From Apostichopus japonicus (taxonomy: Eukaryota > Echinodermata > Holothuroidea > Aspidochirotida > Stichopodidae), in the NCBI RefSeq assembly GCF_037975245.1, contig NC_092579.1:11206678-11270677 (forward strand): a stretch of DNA of 64,000 bases. The letters are read 5' to 3'. The position numbers were made by a program, and so were the translations under genes. Positions 25,265-38,304 of this stretch are shown piece by piece. The notes under the pieces are model-generated. The model had not been told where the DNA came from and ran no database searches. It worked only from the letters and a program-made list of their open reading frames with translations. Each line of letters begins with the position of its first letter. Position 1 is the stretch's first letter.

Positions 25265-28200
25265 TCATGGATTGAAAAAGAAGCACTGGTTGATATGAAA
25301 TACTCCTTTTGTGTAAGTTTCATTGTAATTGTAGATGAGAGCAGCACTCTCAGCTTCTGGGCTTTGGAAGGTGTGCAAACTTTTACGTGCTGAAGAAACA
25401 AAACAAAAACAAAGCAAGTGATGTTAGATGATAGAAAAGAAATAGCAATCCCTGAAGAGAGATGTGAGAGAGTAAGAGGTGGGTGGAGAGAGAGAGGTCG
25501 AGAGAGAGAGATAGGTGGTGGGGGAGGGGAGGTGGAAAAATGGGTGAATTGTTCTTAATCAATAATCCTCCTCGTGGACTGAATAGGGTATTCTAACCCC
25601 AAGAGAATGATGGCATCACTAAATGAAATGTAGAAAATGTTGTGAAGAAGGGTATTACTGTCCTAGGGTATTCTAACCCTTAGAGGAAGATGGCATTTCT
25701 CAATGAAATGTGGGTTCATATTTTTATTCTTTCAATCGCTAGGGTATCCATTCGATGGCCAGATAGGGTACTGGGAATAAAGTCTTTACGCCATCTATAT
25801 TAAATCAATTTGCAAAGAAGACTACTGGCTGACAAGAATCATGAATTGCAAATACCTTCACTGACAAAGAAATTTGCCAAGTACTGTGAGGTCTTGATGG
25901 AGACCTCATCATGCTTCAGGTTGGTGTCCAGGCTCCATTCAAAGATTGGTTTCTCTGGGTGAAACTGAACTGCATAGAACGGGTACTTCTTACCTGCAAA
26001 AAAGAAAAGAAAAAAAAGGAATCAATGAATGTATGAATCAATGAATGAAAAGAAGGATGAATGAATGTATGAATAAATGAATGAATAAAAGAATGAATGA
26101 AAGAATGAATAAGGAAATAATTAAATAAATAAATGAACTATTTTCCATCCATCCTTTCATAAAATAAAAATAAAAATAAGAAATAAAAGTACTACAATCA
26201 TACAATATCAAATATTATTCCCTGAAATTTTCAGGAGAAAGAAAGGTAAGTTTGACACCATGAATTAATTTATTCACTGTATTTGAGAAGAAAAGGCGCT
26301 TGGCCCTCGGACATCTCTTTAAATTATGAACTAACTTGAAAAGTTCAAATAATTTTATTTTTTAGCTAGAACAGGGATTCACACCAGTGACTTCAGGGTA
26401 AGCTTTTGTGCACACAGAATATTGGAGAAGGCCAAAACATTAACAAACATAAATGCTTGAAGGCTACAGAAAGGATTTTGATTAAAGAGATTCAACAAAG
26501 GCATATAAACTGTGAGCTCTACTGATATCCTTGTGCATGCATAGAATTTCACATATTAAGCCATGTAATTGTTGACAAAATGCATGTGCTTATAAAGTCT
26601 ACTGTCTAACATCAAGTTCACATTGCCATCCTCATGAAATAACATTAATGCACATCAGTTACTGAACAGGGTATTAAGAGCAGCCCAATAACATTTGCTG
26701 ATGTTATCATCAGTGATTGAATATAGCTAACCGACTTTAACCATGTGTTTATGTTTCTAATGTCCACTAGCAGAATAATGCCTTATGCCAGTGCCTATCT
26801 GTTTTTTCTCCCAGCAAAATCCACTGGCATTTAGCCAGTAGATATAGCCCCAATTTCAAGGCCTGATGTCTGAATTTCTACTCCCGACACTACCTCATTA
26901 CAGCTCTAATAAACGGTTACTCCGTCTTCATTCAGTGATCAAACAGAGGTCACTTGATACACACATTTCAATCTAATTTGTGTATATCCAATACTCAATT
27001 ACAAAAGTTTGTACGGTACCATCCATCCATTGGTAGACTTACCCTCCATCATTGCTATGAATTCTTTCCCGTTATCAGTTTGGCTTGTTGCAACGATGTT
27101 AAAATTATCCTTTAAGCCTTCACTATTACTGAAATTCTGTGAAGAGAAGATTGGAGAGTATTCTTAAGACATAAAATTACTTCCACTGTAAATACCTTAA
27201 ATGGTTTATATATCCTTCATCTGTTCTCTTCAGTTAACGCTATCAAAGCTGCCATTAGTGTTTGATTGTAACTTTACATCTTTTGGTCCAAATCCAGGAA
27301 ATATTTCCAGTGACATTCAAACTTAGAGATCTATGCTCAGCTCCTTATTAGCCAGACACTTATGCAACCACCATAATCGGTCTATGTGATACAGATAATT
27401 ATCATGAAAAAATTCCCAAAGGGCTTAGCAAAATCTCATTCCATTTGGGCGATATCACAGATTCAATGTTCCTTCATACACAACACTGAAAACTTGATCA
27501 AGTCGAAATATGACACCAGTTATCGCATATTTTGCTTTAAATTACAATTATTTTCTTTAATTGATATACTAATATTAATGTCACATTTTTATGGCGCTTA
27601 TACCAAGGTTTCAAAGCGCTTTACAGACGTCATATTACCCCTGGTCAATGATAACCTGTCCCAGAGACAATGCCTCCAGTTGGCAGCAGTTATATACTGC
27701 GCCCAATGACAAGTAACCTCACAGGTACTCATTTAACCCCTGGGTGGAGAGAGGCAAGTGAGATAAAGCATCTTGCCTAAGGACACAACGTAATGAATTA
27801 TGCAGGAAACGAACCAGCAATCCTTGGATCACAAGTACAACGCCTTAGACAATTTGGCCACCATGCTCTCTATCAATACTACCAGATTGAAACCACTTCA
27901 ACATAAAATGTAGCCATAACGGGTTAATACTGAGTCTGAGACTTAAAATTATAAGTTTTCAAGATATTTTCATGACAAAGGAATCAGGGCAATTATATTG
28001 TTCGTTGTTGAAAACCATTCAGTTAGTTACATTGAATAAAGAATAGACACCTACAGTACGTGTCACTGGAAAGAATATCACACCAATTTCTTTTGAAGTT
28101 TTTCACACCTTTTAACAGAAACTCTCAGTGTGTTCCATAATACAATACTCAGCACTAACATCAACCTATTAACAGGGATGTAAGTGCAGCCAAAAAAAAA

Positions 28201-31200
28201 AACCGGAAAAATATTCGGAGACCCCAGGTGAATGCCGTCCTAACACATCCTACTCCTAGCTCTGACTACTTACACACTATCGTTATGTTAGGCTAGCTTA
28301 GAAGTATTAGCGCTAACACATCCTACCCCTAGTTCTTACTACTTACACACTATCGTTATGTTAGGCTAGCTCAAAGTTACGAATACGTCGGAGCGAACTA
28401 CGGAATAAAAAACAGTCTCACATTCGAATGCGATCACAAATATCGACTTTCATATGCGTATCCCGTAGATTTCCGCCGCTCACAAATATCACAAGCGTTA
28501 ATTCCAAAACTTATGTCGAGCACCAGCAGTTACGAAGATATTAATTAGCAGTCCAATCAACATGAATTAGGCAAGGTTTTTCAACGACAGAAATGAGCTA
28601 TAGCGATTTGAAGTTCGCACGTACGCAACGATATTCACATGGCACAATGTTGTACAGTGCAATGCGATGATGCGAAACTGGAAATGGTATTTTGAGTGAT
28701 CGATGAGTGAAAATTGAAGTTAGCTTGCTGCAACGGGCCAGGCATTTTTGCCGCGTTGTGTCTTTGATATTCGAACAATTTTGTGGAACTTTATTGGAAT
28801 TAAAAAAAAACGGATTTCCGTAAAAATACGGAAGACTTATTGGAATTAAAAAAAAAACCGGATTTCCGTAAAAATACGGAAGACTTACATCCCTGCATTA
28901 AAAAAAGGAGCACGGTGGTCAATGGGTTATAATATTCTCAAGATATTTTCAAATGATTTTAATTAAGTTCAGCTACTTTGCAGCATTCAATGGTTTTAAC
29001 AGTTTAAACAGAAACTTCCTTTCTGTTATTATCATACTTGATTACCCAAAAGGGTTAGAGAAGGTCAAAGGTAACATCATCTCTCAAGGTGCACTAGTGA
29101 AGAATCTACAGATGCATAGATGAAACTTTCCAGATAAAAACAGAGATCATCAATGATCAAACACCGACTGTGGATTTACTTACTGTCGGAGTTACACTGT
29201 AGTCATGGAAGTTATACGTCACAGCTTTCGTTTTCAAAGCAGTCAGAATTTCATCTGGTGCATTTCCTAAGATCCTGCTCTTATTGTAACCTAGAAAGAT
29301 AAACAAAATATTTCGGATATCAAGTGTTGGCATTGTTGAAAGCATGTATGCACCTCTAAGGATGTCCTATCAAGGGCGTAGGAACCGGGGGGGCTGGGGG
29401 GTGCCAGCCCCCCCGTGAAAAATGTGGAGGGGCGGAATGATCATTCCGCCCCCCCCCCCCCCCCCCGCTTGGCAAGTCAGAAAACCCCTTTTTCATTTCC
29501 AAATAAGAAAAAAAATCTCATTTGGAGCACCAAATTGCATCTAAGGCCAGGTGAAAATACGAAATTAAGTTTACAAAATGGAGTGGGTGTTGAAGTGTGT
29601 TATATTGCAGCAAATTGCATCTGAGGCCACCTGGAAATGCCAAAAATTCCAAAGGGGAGGGGGACACCCCCTCCCCTTAAAGGGCCATCAGTCTTCAGCC
29701 CCCCCAGTCAAAAGTACCTTCCTACGCCACTGTGTCCTATATATTATAGTAAATCATAAATATTGCTAGAAATGCTGATATGATCACAAGGAAATGGATT
29801 CATAAATAAAGTTTGTACCTTTTTGACAATTTTGCAGTATATCTATTTGAATGGTATTCATTGTAGTAATTTTTCATACTGCTTACTTTTGTAACACAGA
29901 CAGACCAATGTAGCTTTTGATTTAAGTTTCGTATGTGATGGGGGAGGGGGGAGTGGGGGTGGACAAGCCAGAGCTACAGCAGGTTAGCAAAGTATAAAAC
30001 TAAAGCAGACTAGAAGATGAAGGAGGAAAGAGTAAGAGTACAGAAGACAAGCAAGTAATTTCAGATTGAAAGCGTTTAAGCCAAAAAAAGAGACAAAAGT
30101 AAAACTAATGACAGGGCCCTGAGAGGTGCCCAGTCCTGGAAATACCACCCTCCCATGAGTACCTACAGTAGCCATAAGAAAGAAAGAAAGAAAGAAACAA
30201 GAAAACAAATTTCATTCTAACAATGTTGCTCTTATGAATGGAGGGCGATACCAACAAGCTACTATCACTTTTGGGGGCAGATTTTATTTTTATTAGAATA
30301 TGGATTTTCTGAGTTTTGCTTAAAGTGTTGAACACTTATGGCAAAATAAGGTAGTCGTCCATCAGACAACCTAAGCTGGGTTTTAGGTTGTTTGACGTGA
30401 TTTTTGTTCGTCTCGTAAGACAAAATGCAGACAGTAATGAAACGTGATACCTTGTTATCTTTTATCTAGACCTGAGAGTTCAATCCCTGCTATGTACACT
30501 GTGTTGTGGGTATTGACCATAGCTGTATGTATTGACTGTACACTAGTGTCTAATTATTGACGGTAGCATGTTGTGTATGTATTTTCTGGGATTGATGGTG
30601 GTGTCTAACACTTCTGTTACATCTCATTCGAAACTAGGTCAGATTACCGGCATGAGACATTTCTTTGTGCGCGAGTCTTCAATGCCTTTAAGGGTGTAGC
30701 GGAAGCAGCATATTTCTCCTGTTTTGAAAAGACACGTACCAACTTCCAGCGTGACATTAAGATTCTCTCTAACTGCCCCCATGGTAGCTAAAATGTTCTT
30801 CCCAGCTGTAAGAACTGACATCAACTGAAGTCCTTGGCAAGTTCCCCAAATAGGGAAGTAGTCACCCTTCTCATAACTCTGCGAAAGAAGAAGAGACTTA
30901 CTTGAAAGAATTGCACGTTGTGATTACTGACAGCATGGCCAAGGACAGCTGCTGTGTTGCACCTTGTATACTAATCCAGACTAGACTGTTAACTTGTCTT
31001 TCACAAAAAGGGGTAGTTTTACCATTTTCCACCGCCCCCCCCCCCCTCCAGTTGTGAGATAAGGACAAAAAAAGGAGCTTTGTGCAAATCCAACTAAAGA
31101 AGATAACTTTATCAAAACTATATTAAAAGTAACTTTTTTTGGGGGGTTGACACATCACCTCTGCAATAATAAACAGCTACATCATAGTTATTGCGGTTTT

Positions 31201-34200
31201 AATGCTATAGTACACAGCAGAACACAATGGCACTCGTGCATTTAAACAATAATCGCCCACCCCCACCCCTTCCCCCCCAAAAAATGACATGGATATTCTC
31301 CATTTTCTCAATTGCAGGTTAAAACACACATGTACCCCATTTGTGATAATACACAGACAGGGAATAGCTTCGCATCACAAAATGCTATGCAGAATGGTCA
31401 AATTGCTATTAAAGTGCATAACGCAGTTTCGTATACTGGAAATACAAAGTACTTGAAAATTTTTTACATAACAGAACATTAAACTTTTTCCCTGACATAT
31501 TGTCCAAACTACAGTACCAGTATTTCTCAAGGGTTTGCAAGATCCCTATCTGACAAACAAGAGTGTACAGTACCTCAGCATGTGACCACTCTCTCAAACA
31601 CTGAGTGAGGTTACAGTATTAACCCATCCATCATCACTGCACGAAAAACAGCAGCCATGGTGAATGTTTCGGAGCTCCATCTCCCAAATCAGGCAAACCA
31701 AATCAATTGATGACTCCATACAAATACACTGCACGGCAGCAATAAATAATAGGTCAAGAGACTGTATTTCCTGGTGTGGCTTTGAATAAGAAACCTAGGC
31801 TGGTGGGGCAGACAGGCTCTAACTAATATGTACACCCACCCCTTCACTTGTTATAAAGTCCTGCCAAGGCATGTATGTTAATGTCATGTTAGTTCTTGAG
31901 TGATCTCCACATGAATAACTCCATGTTTATAATGCAATAATTAACCACCCATTATGACAAAATAATTAAAACAAAAAAATTGTTTTCTACCTGCTTGGCA
32001 AGTTCATAGAATATTTTACCAGCTCTACCATATCCAGACTTGAATAAACTATCAACCTCTCCACCTGGCCATAACATTCTGCAAATAGATAGAAAGGAGA
32101 GTTCATTTGATCAATATGTTAAGGAAATTATTAGGGACATTTTAACGATGAAAAACTATATCTAAAACATGAGATCAAGTACTACTTCACTGGGAAACAA
32201 AAGTGATCATTTCACCCAATTAAATGCTTTTTCTTATTCCCCTGAGCAATACCAACCAAAAGTGTAAAACCAGTAGTAAATATCGGCCTACTGTAGTAAA
32301 GTTGAACGATTGTTCCTTATTTTGATGTAGGTTGGCAGTGGTGACCATCTACATAGAATCTTTCAGTACTTGAATTGCATAAACCAAATGACAATGGGAT
32401 TCTAGAATCCTACATTAAACTGATCTCTGACGTTGATACTGAAAGCCATTTATACAGAGGCACAAAACTATATGTTCAAATGACCACAGTTTCAAACACT
32501 TAAAACACACTTTTCAGCTTATATGTTAAACAATCTTTGGAATGCAATTTCTTTTTTATAAACTTCTCAAGTATTCCCAAGTTTCTGGTTTTTGTCCTAC
32601 TCGGTCTTCACTGACTTTTGGTACTATCAAGCAATGCCTAAGTTTTGTTTCATCTCACAGTATGTTTGATAAAGTGAAAAATAGCTAACACTGTGAATAA
32701 CAAACCCATTGAGAGACTGGAACATCTGTTTGTAATAACTGTCTGTTTGATTCACTAGTATTGGAACAACTCTGGCACCAGCTGATTCAATAAACTTCAC
32801 ATATGAAGCAGGAATGTAGGTTGGTCCAAACTTTTTCAGGCTCTCAACAGATTCTTGTGAAAGAATACCTGCGATGGTATTTAGAGAGAAAAAAGAATTT
32901 TGCAAGATATACAGTAGCAATGTGTGATGCAACATGATCCCCTTTTCGAAATGTAAGATCAAATTAAAAGGAAACGTTTAACATAAATATATGATATAAA
33001 ATGCTCATGTGTTATGAATTATTTTACTAGGGCCTACATACAGCACAACAACATTTTATTCAAGTTTATATAAAATCCAAATCAATCTCTAAGGATTGCT
33101 TTTCATTGGAGCTAAAACATAAAATTTACAACCAAAGAACATAAATACAAAAAAAGTACAAAAAATAAGGAATAGAATATATAAGCAGTATAGAAAGTTC
33201 AGATAGCCAATAAAAAATTAAAAAGAATGTAAAAATAATAAAACATATATATCGTAAAAGTGAAGATTGCATTATAAAAATATTGAGGCACATTTTGAAG
33301 AATGAAATTTGCACGCTTAGTTTTGAATCATCTAAGACAATGGGAGTTTTATATTTTGTATGGAAGACTGTTCCAGACTCTGGCTCACAATGTATTAGAA
33401 GGAATCCTTGTGGACCCTTTATACATACACATCTAATTTGGTAAATACGTTGGCCTTATAGTATGAAGCAAGACCATGAACAATCTTCCACACTTGAAAA
33501 CAGATATTATAAATTAAAACGCTGGTTAAATTTAATACTCATAAATGTGAGCTCTTCAAGCAGGTCTTTGGCATGGCTCTGGGAGTGACTGTTAATAGTA
33601 TAATCACATACAATGATTTTGAACACACTGTATGTAGTTTCTCTGGAGGGACACCAAACTGGTGAGCAATAGTCAGCATGAGGTAAAATAATTAAGAGTG
33701 TTATAAATACAATTTTTTTTCCAGGTGTCAGACTGTATAAAGGATGAAAGGGGAGACCTTTTTAATTTTAATATCTGATTTTCAAAATGTGCCCTGAATT
33801 GAAATTTGTCATCAACTACAACACCAAGATACTGTAGGTAGACATTTGGACCTGATAGGATCATTATTAACTGACAGTGACAGATTTTCCTCAGGAAGGG
33901 TAGTTTTTTCTTTTACTGCAAATGAGGATCGACTTAGCTTCACTAACATATTTGCAATGTATCAAGTAATGGGCAGAAGAAAGTCAGACTTCACCCCATT
34001 GGCTTCTGAGGTATGGAGTCTGCAAGAAACTCCCAAACTCCTTTCAATGCCACATATTCCAAAATCAGACAATTGGATGGTCAACAGTTTCAAGTGCCTT
34101 TTTTAGTGCAAGGACAACCATATTTTCCTGGTGAAAAGCATACTGTATCAATCACTATCAATTGCACATAACACCAGCTATATCTGTCAGTCACTTCCAA

Positions 34201-34363
34201 AAATGCATTAGGCCTAGCCTACCTAGTACATAATTAAAAAACACGATAATTAAACCTAATTGACCAACTTACCGACAATAGGACGATCATTAATATGTTC
34301 GCATTTTGCGTACAATACCCCCAGAGAGGCTAAAGCCAATGTCAGGAGCACTGATGGTGACAT
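25265..34363 (-). CDS. GGH: Gamma-glutamyl hydrolase (folylpolyglutamate hydrolase), 8 coding exons, 314 aa
   Basis: A class I glutamine-amidotransferase-fold peptidase that removes gamma-linked glutamates from folates, in lysosome or secreted. Coding exons, 5' to 3': 34273-34363, 32706-32868, 31991-32078, 30740-30878, 29184-29290, 27043-27136, 25856-25993, 25265-25389. Phases join cleanly to 314 aa, against 318 in human as I recall. Residues 1-19 form a signal peptide (SVLLTLALASLGVLYA). Landmarks are RPIVGILSQ at the mature start, the ASYVKF...SAGARVVP segment, the nucleophile elbow FPIWGTCQGLQL (Cys128) and the His/Glu pair in VQFHPEKP (His239, Glu241). The C terminus (NQCFFFNP) matches the family end. 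Donors after exon 2 (GTTTGT) and exon 4 (GTACGT) are slightly off consensus. Introns carry two TIR elements, a GCGCTTT-family repeat, a GAAT microsatellite and a dead LINE fragment. Confidence 0.95.
26015..26116. repeat. GAAT-type tetranucleotide microsatellite
   Basis: Imperfect tandem GAAT/GAAA/GTAT units in GGH intron 6 immediately upstream (genomic right) of exon 7. Nothing else is recognisable in it. Confidence 0.85.
27583..27880 (+). mobile_element. GCGCTTT-family SINE-like repeat, full copy
   Basis: About 300 bp in GGH intron 5. Ordered landmarks are TATGGCGCTTATACC, TTTCAAAGCGCTTTACAGACG, ATTACCCCTGGTCA, TGTCCCAGAGACAATG, TACTGCGCCCAATGAC, TTTAACCCCTGGGTGG, TTGCCTAAGGACACAACGTAATG and a final block ending in GCCACCATGCTCTC. 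A reversed copy with the same order lies at 55195-55440 and a fragment at 11555-11632. Class is uncertain. The compact size, lack of ORF and multiple copies suggest a SINE-like element. Confidence 0.75.
28173..28895. mobile_element. 723-bp TIR element (CAGGGATGTAAGT ends)
   Basis: The left end CAGGGATGTAAGT and right end ACTTACATCCCTG form perfect 13-bp terminal inverted repeats. Internally it holds two local duplications: ACACTATCGTTATGTTAGGCTAGC (about 28272 and 28347, described only by these ends) and a terminal unit AACGGATTTCCGTAAAAATACGG repeated at about 28808 and 28857, itself containing a dyad. Flanks CCTATTAA and CATTAAAA do not match well, so no clean TSD is seen. CAGGG ends are hAT-like. 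Non-coding, in GGH intron 5. Confidence 0.75.
29371..29732. mobile_element. Second hAT-like MITE family, 362 bp, perfect 8-bp TSD
   Basis: The ends are CAAGGGCGTAGGAA and TTCCTACGCCACTG, inverted apart from two bases, with long C and G runs just inside. TGTCCTAT occurs directly on both sides (29363-29370 and 29733-29740), a perfect 8-bp target duplication. Non-coding, in GGH intron 4. The terminal word (CAGTGGCGTAGG in the better end) is related to the CAGTGGCGGAGC family at 86-483. Confidence 0.9.
33530..33990 (-). pseudogene. Degenerate LINE reverse-transcriptase C-terminal fragment
   Basis: On the GGH coding strand in GGH intron 1, pieces of a CR1/jockey-like protein end can be read across frameshifts. 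These are LQYLGVVVDDKFQFRAHFEN, then LIILPHADYCSPVW and a downstream SHAKDLLEEL-like stretch. No catalytic box remains and both ends are lost, so it is an old relic. Confidence 0.7.
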
Positions 34364-34539
34364 ATTCTTGTCTTTCTGCACGGAAAATCAACTAGAGAAA
34401 TGCAGAAGGACTCTCCTATAGTAATGTTGCCCGAACTTCGATATAACCTAATAGAATTAACTTTCAGTGAGGTTGACAGTACCGTATGTGTGATATCCGG
34501 TGGTACGGCTTCCGCTAGATTCAAGTTGCCCCTACAGTA

Positions 34540-35030
34540 TCTCTAGGCTGAAGCCAGCCAACAGCCTGCTGAAAAAATTAACACAGTCTACCTCGAATAG
34601 GGTATTGAAAGTCGTGCATATTACCCACATTTACTCATTCGAGCGGTTGTCACGTTACTGCCAGGTGACCGCGTTATACCTACTTTTGAGTATTATTTTG
34701 CTGTTTGCTAGCTCTGCCTGAAATATTCAGTCCGGTGCCCCTATCAAACCGGAAGACTATTGTTCAAATCATGTGACTTCACGTTATTGTTATGATAAAA
34801 CTGTTATGAAATTTGGGATATAAACAACGTGCTGACTACATTGCCTACCACAAAATATGCTAGATGAACTCAATAAAGTTGAAGTGACGTCACTTGCAAA
34901 TACGCCATACGTGACGTGCTTTGTTTGGATTTCGACCACGATCAGTAAGCGTTGTAAAGATGACTATTGCATAATCGCCAGTCAAGATTTGTGTGGTAAC
35001 TGCAGTGACGTATTAGCGGTATTAGCTCTA
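34540..35030. promoter_or_regulatory. Likely divergent promoter between GGH and the plus-strand microprotein gene
   Basis: The interval lies upstream of the GGH start (minus) and of a plus-strand transcription unit. It holds a full CRE, TGACGTCA, at 34885-34892 and two half-type sites: GTGACGTG about 34911-34918 and GTGACGTA about 35005-35012. Clustered CREs within 130 bp are unusual for this AT-rich window. The transcription starts themselves are not visible. Confidence 0.45.
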
Positions 35031-35849
35031 TAATATTAATAGTGCAATCTAGCACTGATGATGCCCAGCACCGCTGTAACACGACCCAGGACCATTTAAA
35101 GTCTCGCTCTCCAGAGTGTGAACTGCTTCTCTTAAATTTAGGTACGTTTTCGATGAGTCAATTATTGAATTGGCCAAGGTCTTATCACTTCTTAGTCGTC
35201 CAAAGATTAACAAGTGAGGATTTCATTATTTAAATATTCGCTTAAGTAGCCTGATATAGGCCTAGGCTGCAGGCCTAACTGTGATACTACTGATAGGCTA
35301 CAGTAGGTTAATCGCCTACTTATCAAATACTGACATGTGTTACCAAGCGTAATGCCAATACCACTTTACCAGTTTTAACACTAGTTACAAGGATTGGATG
35401 TTCGGTTGTTGTAGTAAAAATGTTAGCAATAGCAGTTCAGGGATTGCAGTAAACAACATGCAAAGGATAAGAAGAAAGTCATAAGTGATCTCCAGCTTCC
35501 AAATATAACATTAGCTTTGGCTTTAATGTTATACTTGATGACATGAAAGACCCCACTTGAGGCCAAATACGAGATTTCATGTATACTAGCGGCAGTCACC
35601 AAAGGCATTATATTTAAATCGTGACTCAACAGAAGCCAGTAGCTCGACAACCTCATGTGTAATTACTTTTGTTAAATATGCTAACATGAAGATTTTTATC
35701 AACTTAACACAACAATTTCATGTGATTATTACAACCTAGCAAATTCAATCCTTTTGCAATTAAAAGTATGCTATGTCTCTCTGAATGCTTCTGTGTATAA
35801 TAAATGAATACAACTAGTTTAAAGCAGATTATACAATGAAGCCTAACCA

Positions 35850-37945
35850 ACATTTTTATTTCTATACATTTAGATCATCTAATCACAAAAGAACGTGGGA
35901 CTGCATTAATTCTCTCATCAAGAACAAAACCTCCACTTCTTCTGTCACTTTGTTGAAATTGGATGAAAATTGTGTTTCTAATCTCTGTGATATTTTTAAT
36001 GCATTTAACGATTACTTTACTAATATTGGTCCAAATTTAGCCTGTGATATTTCGGTTGGTATACAGAACCCCCTAGACTATATGTGCCAAGCTAATTCCA
36101 TGAATTCTTTCTTTTTAAATCCTACAGACGAAGTGGAGGTTTTAGATTGTATTTCAAATTTAAAAAATTCAAGCTGTGGTTATGACAACATTAGTCCCAA
36201 AGTTGTTAAATTATCTAGTTCTGCTATTTGCACAACTCTCGTGCATATCATTAATTGCTCTTTTTTTCAAGGTATTGTTCCGTCTGACTTGAAAATAGCT
36301 TGTGTAGTTCTGGTATTTAAAAGTGGCATGCGAGAGAGCGACAGTAATTATAGGCCTATATCTGTCTTACCTTCGTTTTCAAAGATCTTTGAAAAACTTG
36401 TATTTAATCGTTTATATTCCTTTTTAATGAAACATGATCTATTATATGATTATCAGTTTGGCTTTCTGCCTCAACGTAACACGTCCCAGGCTATTTTAAG
36501 TCTTGTAGATTATATTATTGAATCTTTTGAAAGTAAATGTCTAGTTGGGTGGATTTTTTTAGATCTCTCCAAGGCTTTTGATACGCTTGACCATTCAATT
36601 CTGTTAAAACAGCTTGATAAATATGGCATAAGGGGGCTGCATTATCTTGGTTTAATAGCTACATTCATAATAGATTCCAATATGTTTCTTTATCTGGCGC
36701 TAATTCTTCGAAGCAGGCAATTCATTGTGGTGTTCCCCAGGGCTCTATTCTTGGACCCTTATTGTTCCTCATTTATATAAACGACCTTCCTAATGTCACT
36801 CCAAAATTTCACTTTATTTTGTATGCAGATGATACTAATTTACTATATAAAGGTTGTGATATAAATACTCTTGTTAACGATATCAATACTGAAATCCCCC
36901 AAATTACTGCCTGGTTCAGATCCAATAAACTTCACTTAAATTCTATAAAAACTACCACCATTATTTTTCATCCCAATTAGTGACAAATAGTTTCTTCCAA
37001 CCTTACGATTATAATTGATAGAACGCCAGTACCTTTCTCCCATTCCACAAATTTTCTTGGCATTACCCTCTAGAGATGAAAATCTCAGTTGGATCCCACA
37101 TATTCAGAACTAAAAAAGAAAAGTGTCCAAAGCCATTGGCATTATCAATCGTTAAAAAAAAATTGTCCCCATTAAAACTCTGATAACTTTATACGATATT
37201 CTTATCTTGCCTTTTTTATCGTATTGTTGTATTGTGTGGGGTTACACTTATCCTAGTCATATTAATAAGCTCTATATTCTGCAAAAGAAAGTGTTGCATG
37301 CAATTTACGATGTTCCTTACAATAGTCACTCGTACAGCCTCTTCTGTGACATTAAACACTTAACGATATTTGAATTAGTCAAGTACTACACCTTAATCTT
37401 TGTATATAACTTCTTTCATGACAATCTACCAAGTAGCTTCTCCTATTTTTTGTATCAAATAATTGTTTTCATGCTTACAATACCCGCAATGCAAATTTAC
37501 TTTCCGTTCCCCATTATTCTCTTGCAAGTAGTCAACATTTTGTCAAATACTGTACTCTGCTATTTCTTATTGGAATTCCGTACCAACTGCATTGCATTCA
37601 ATTAATAAGTTATCCTCATTCAAACGTAATTTAATGCGTTACCTTCTTTCGAATAGAAATGAATGATTTAGTCTAAACTTCGGGCCACGTCTTAGTTAAC
37701 GTTTTTTTTTTCCCTTCTCCCCCACACTTTTTCTTATTATTATTATTCATTTTCTTGTAACATTTTTTGTTGTTGTCATACTTTGTACCTTTGTTATACT
37801 TTGTCAGTTTGTATTTTGGGGATACCTCACTTATAAGTTCTTATGAACTTTTCGAGGATCCCCACAACCATATACTTTGTATACATGTATATACTTGAAT
37901 TATGTAAAATGTTGATAACGTTGATGGTTGAAATATAGTTGAACA
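35850..37945 (+). mobile_element. Inactive CR1/jockey-like LINE, 5'-truncated, frameshifted
   Basis: The first frame (35836-36780) starts in the linker before the RT domain and carries SNYRPISVLPSFSKIFEKLV, YQFGFLPQRNTSQAIL and the motif-A box FLDLSKAFDTLDHS. A frameshift near 36650-36720 moves VPQGSILGPLLFLIYINDLP and the motif-C box FILYADDTNLLY into other frames. The thumb region and the C-terminal YCCIVWG segment follow to about 37605, with further breaks near 36980-37200. A CR1-type 3' UTR (GGGGATACC...CGAGGATCCCC) runs to about 37945. The endonuclease domain is missing. It lies in the apparent intron of the 38.3-kb microprotein gene. Confidence 0.85.
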
Positions 37946-38304
37946 AACAACAATGATGACCTTGGTAGTAGGACCATAGTTTGTAATACTTGTGTCTTTA
38001 CCAAAATGGCATATTATGGTGAAAGGTGGATTTCATTATCATATCAACACTGCTAGGTTATTGTATTGACTGACAGCAGAGAAAAGATGTAATGTGTATG
38101 GCCTCAGGTACTCAGCTTGCCCAAAAAGTGGTTTATATTTTGCAACAAAATATCATAAAATCAGGCAATTTGTGAAACACTTTTGTTCAGGTTTTGGTAC
38201 TGTATATATATTGACACTTATGGCCGTCATCATTGTTTCATGTCATCCTATTACCTGTTGTTTTGTCATCTTTCAGTATTTAACTCGATTACAAGGCTGC
38301 AACA

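Noticed and set aside
36762-37605. Host genes with RT-like or membrane-like sequence
   Set aside because: They are frame-shifted parts of a single dead CR1/jockey-like LINE.
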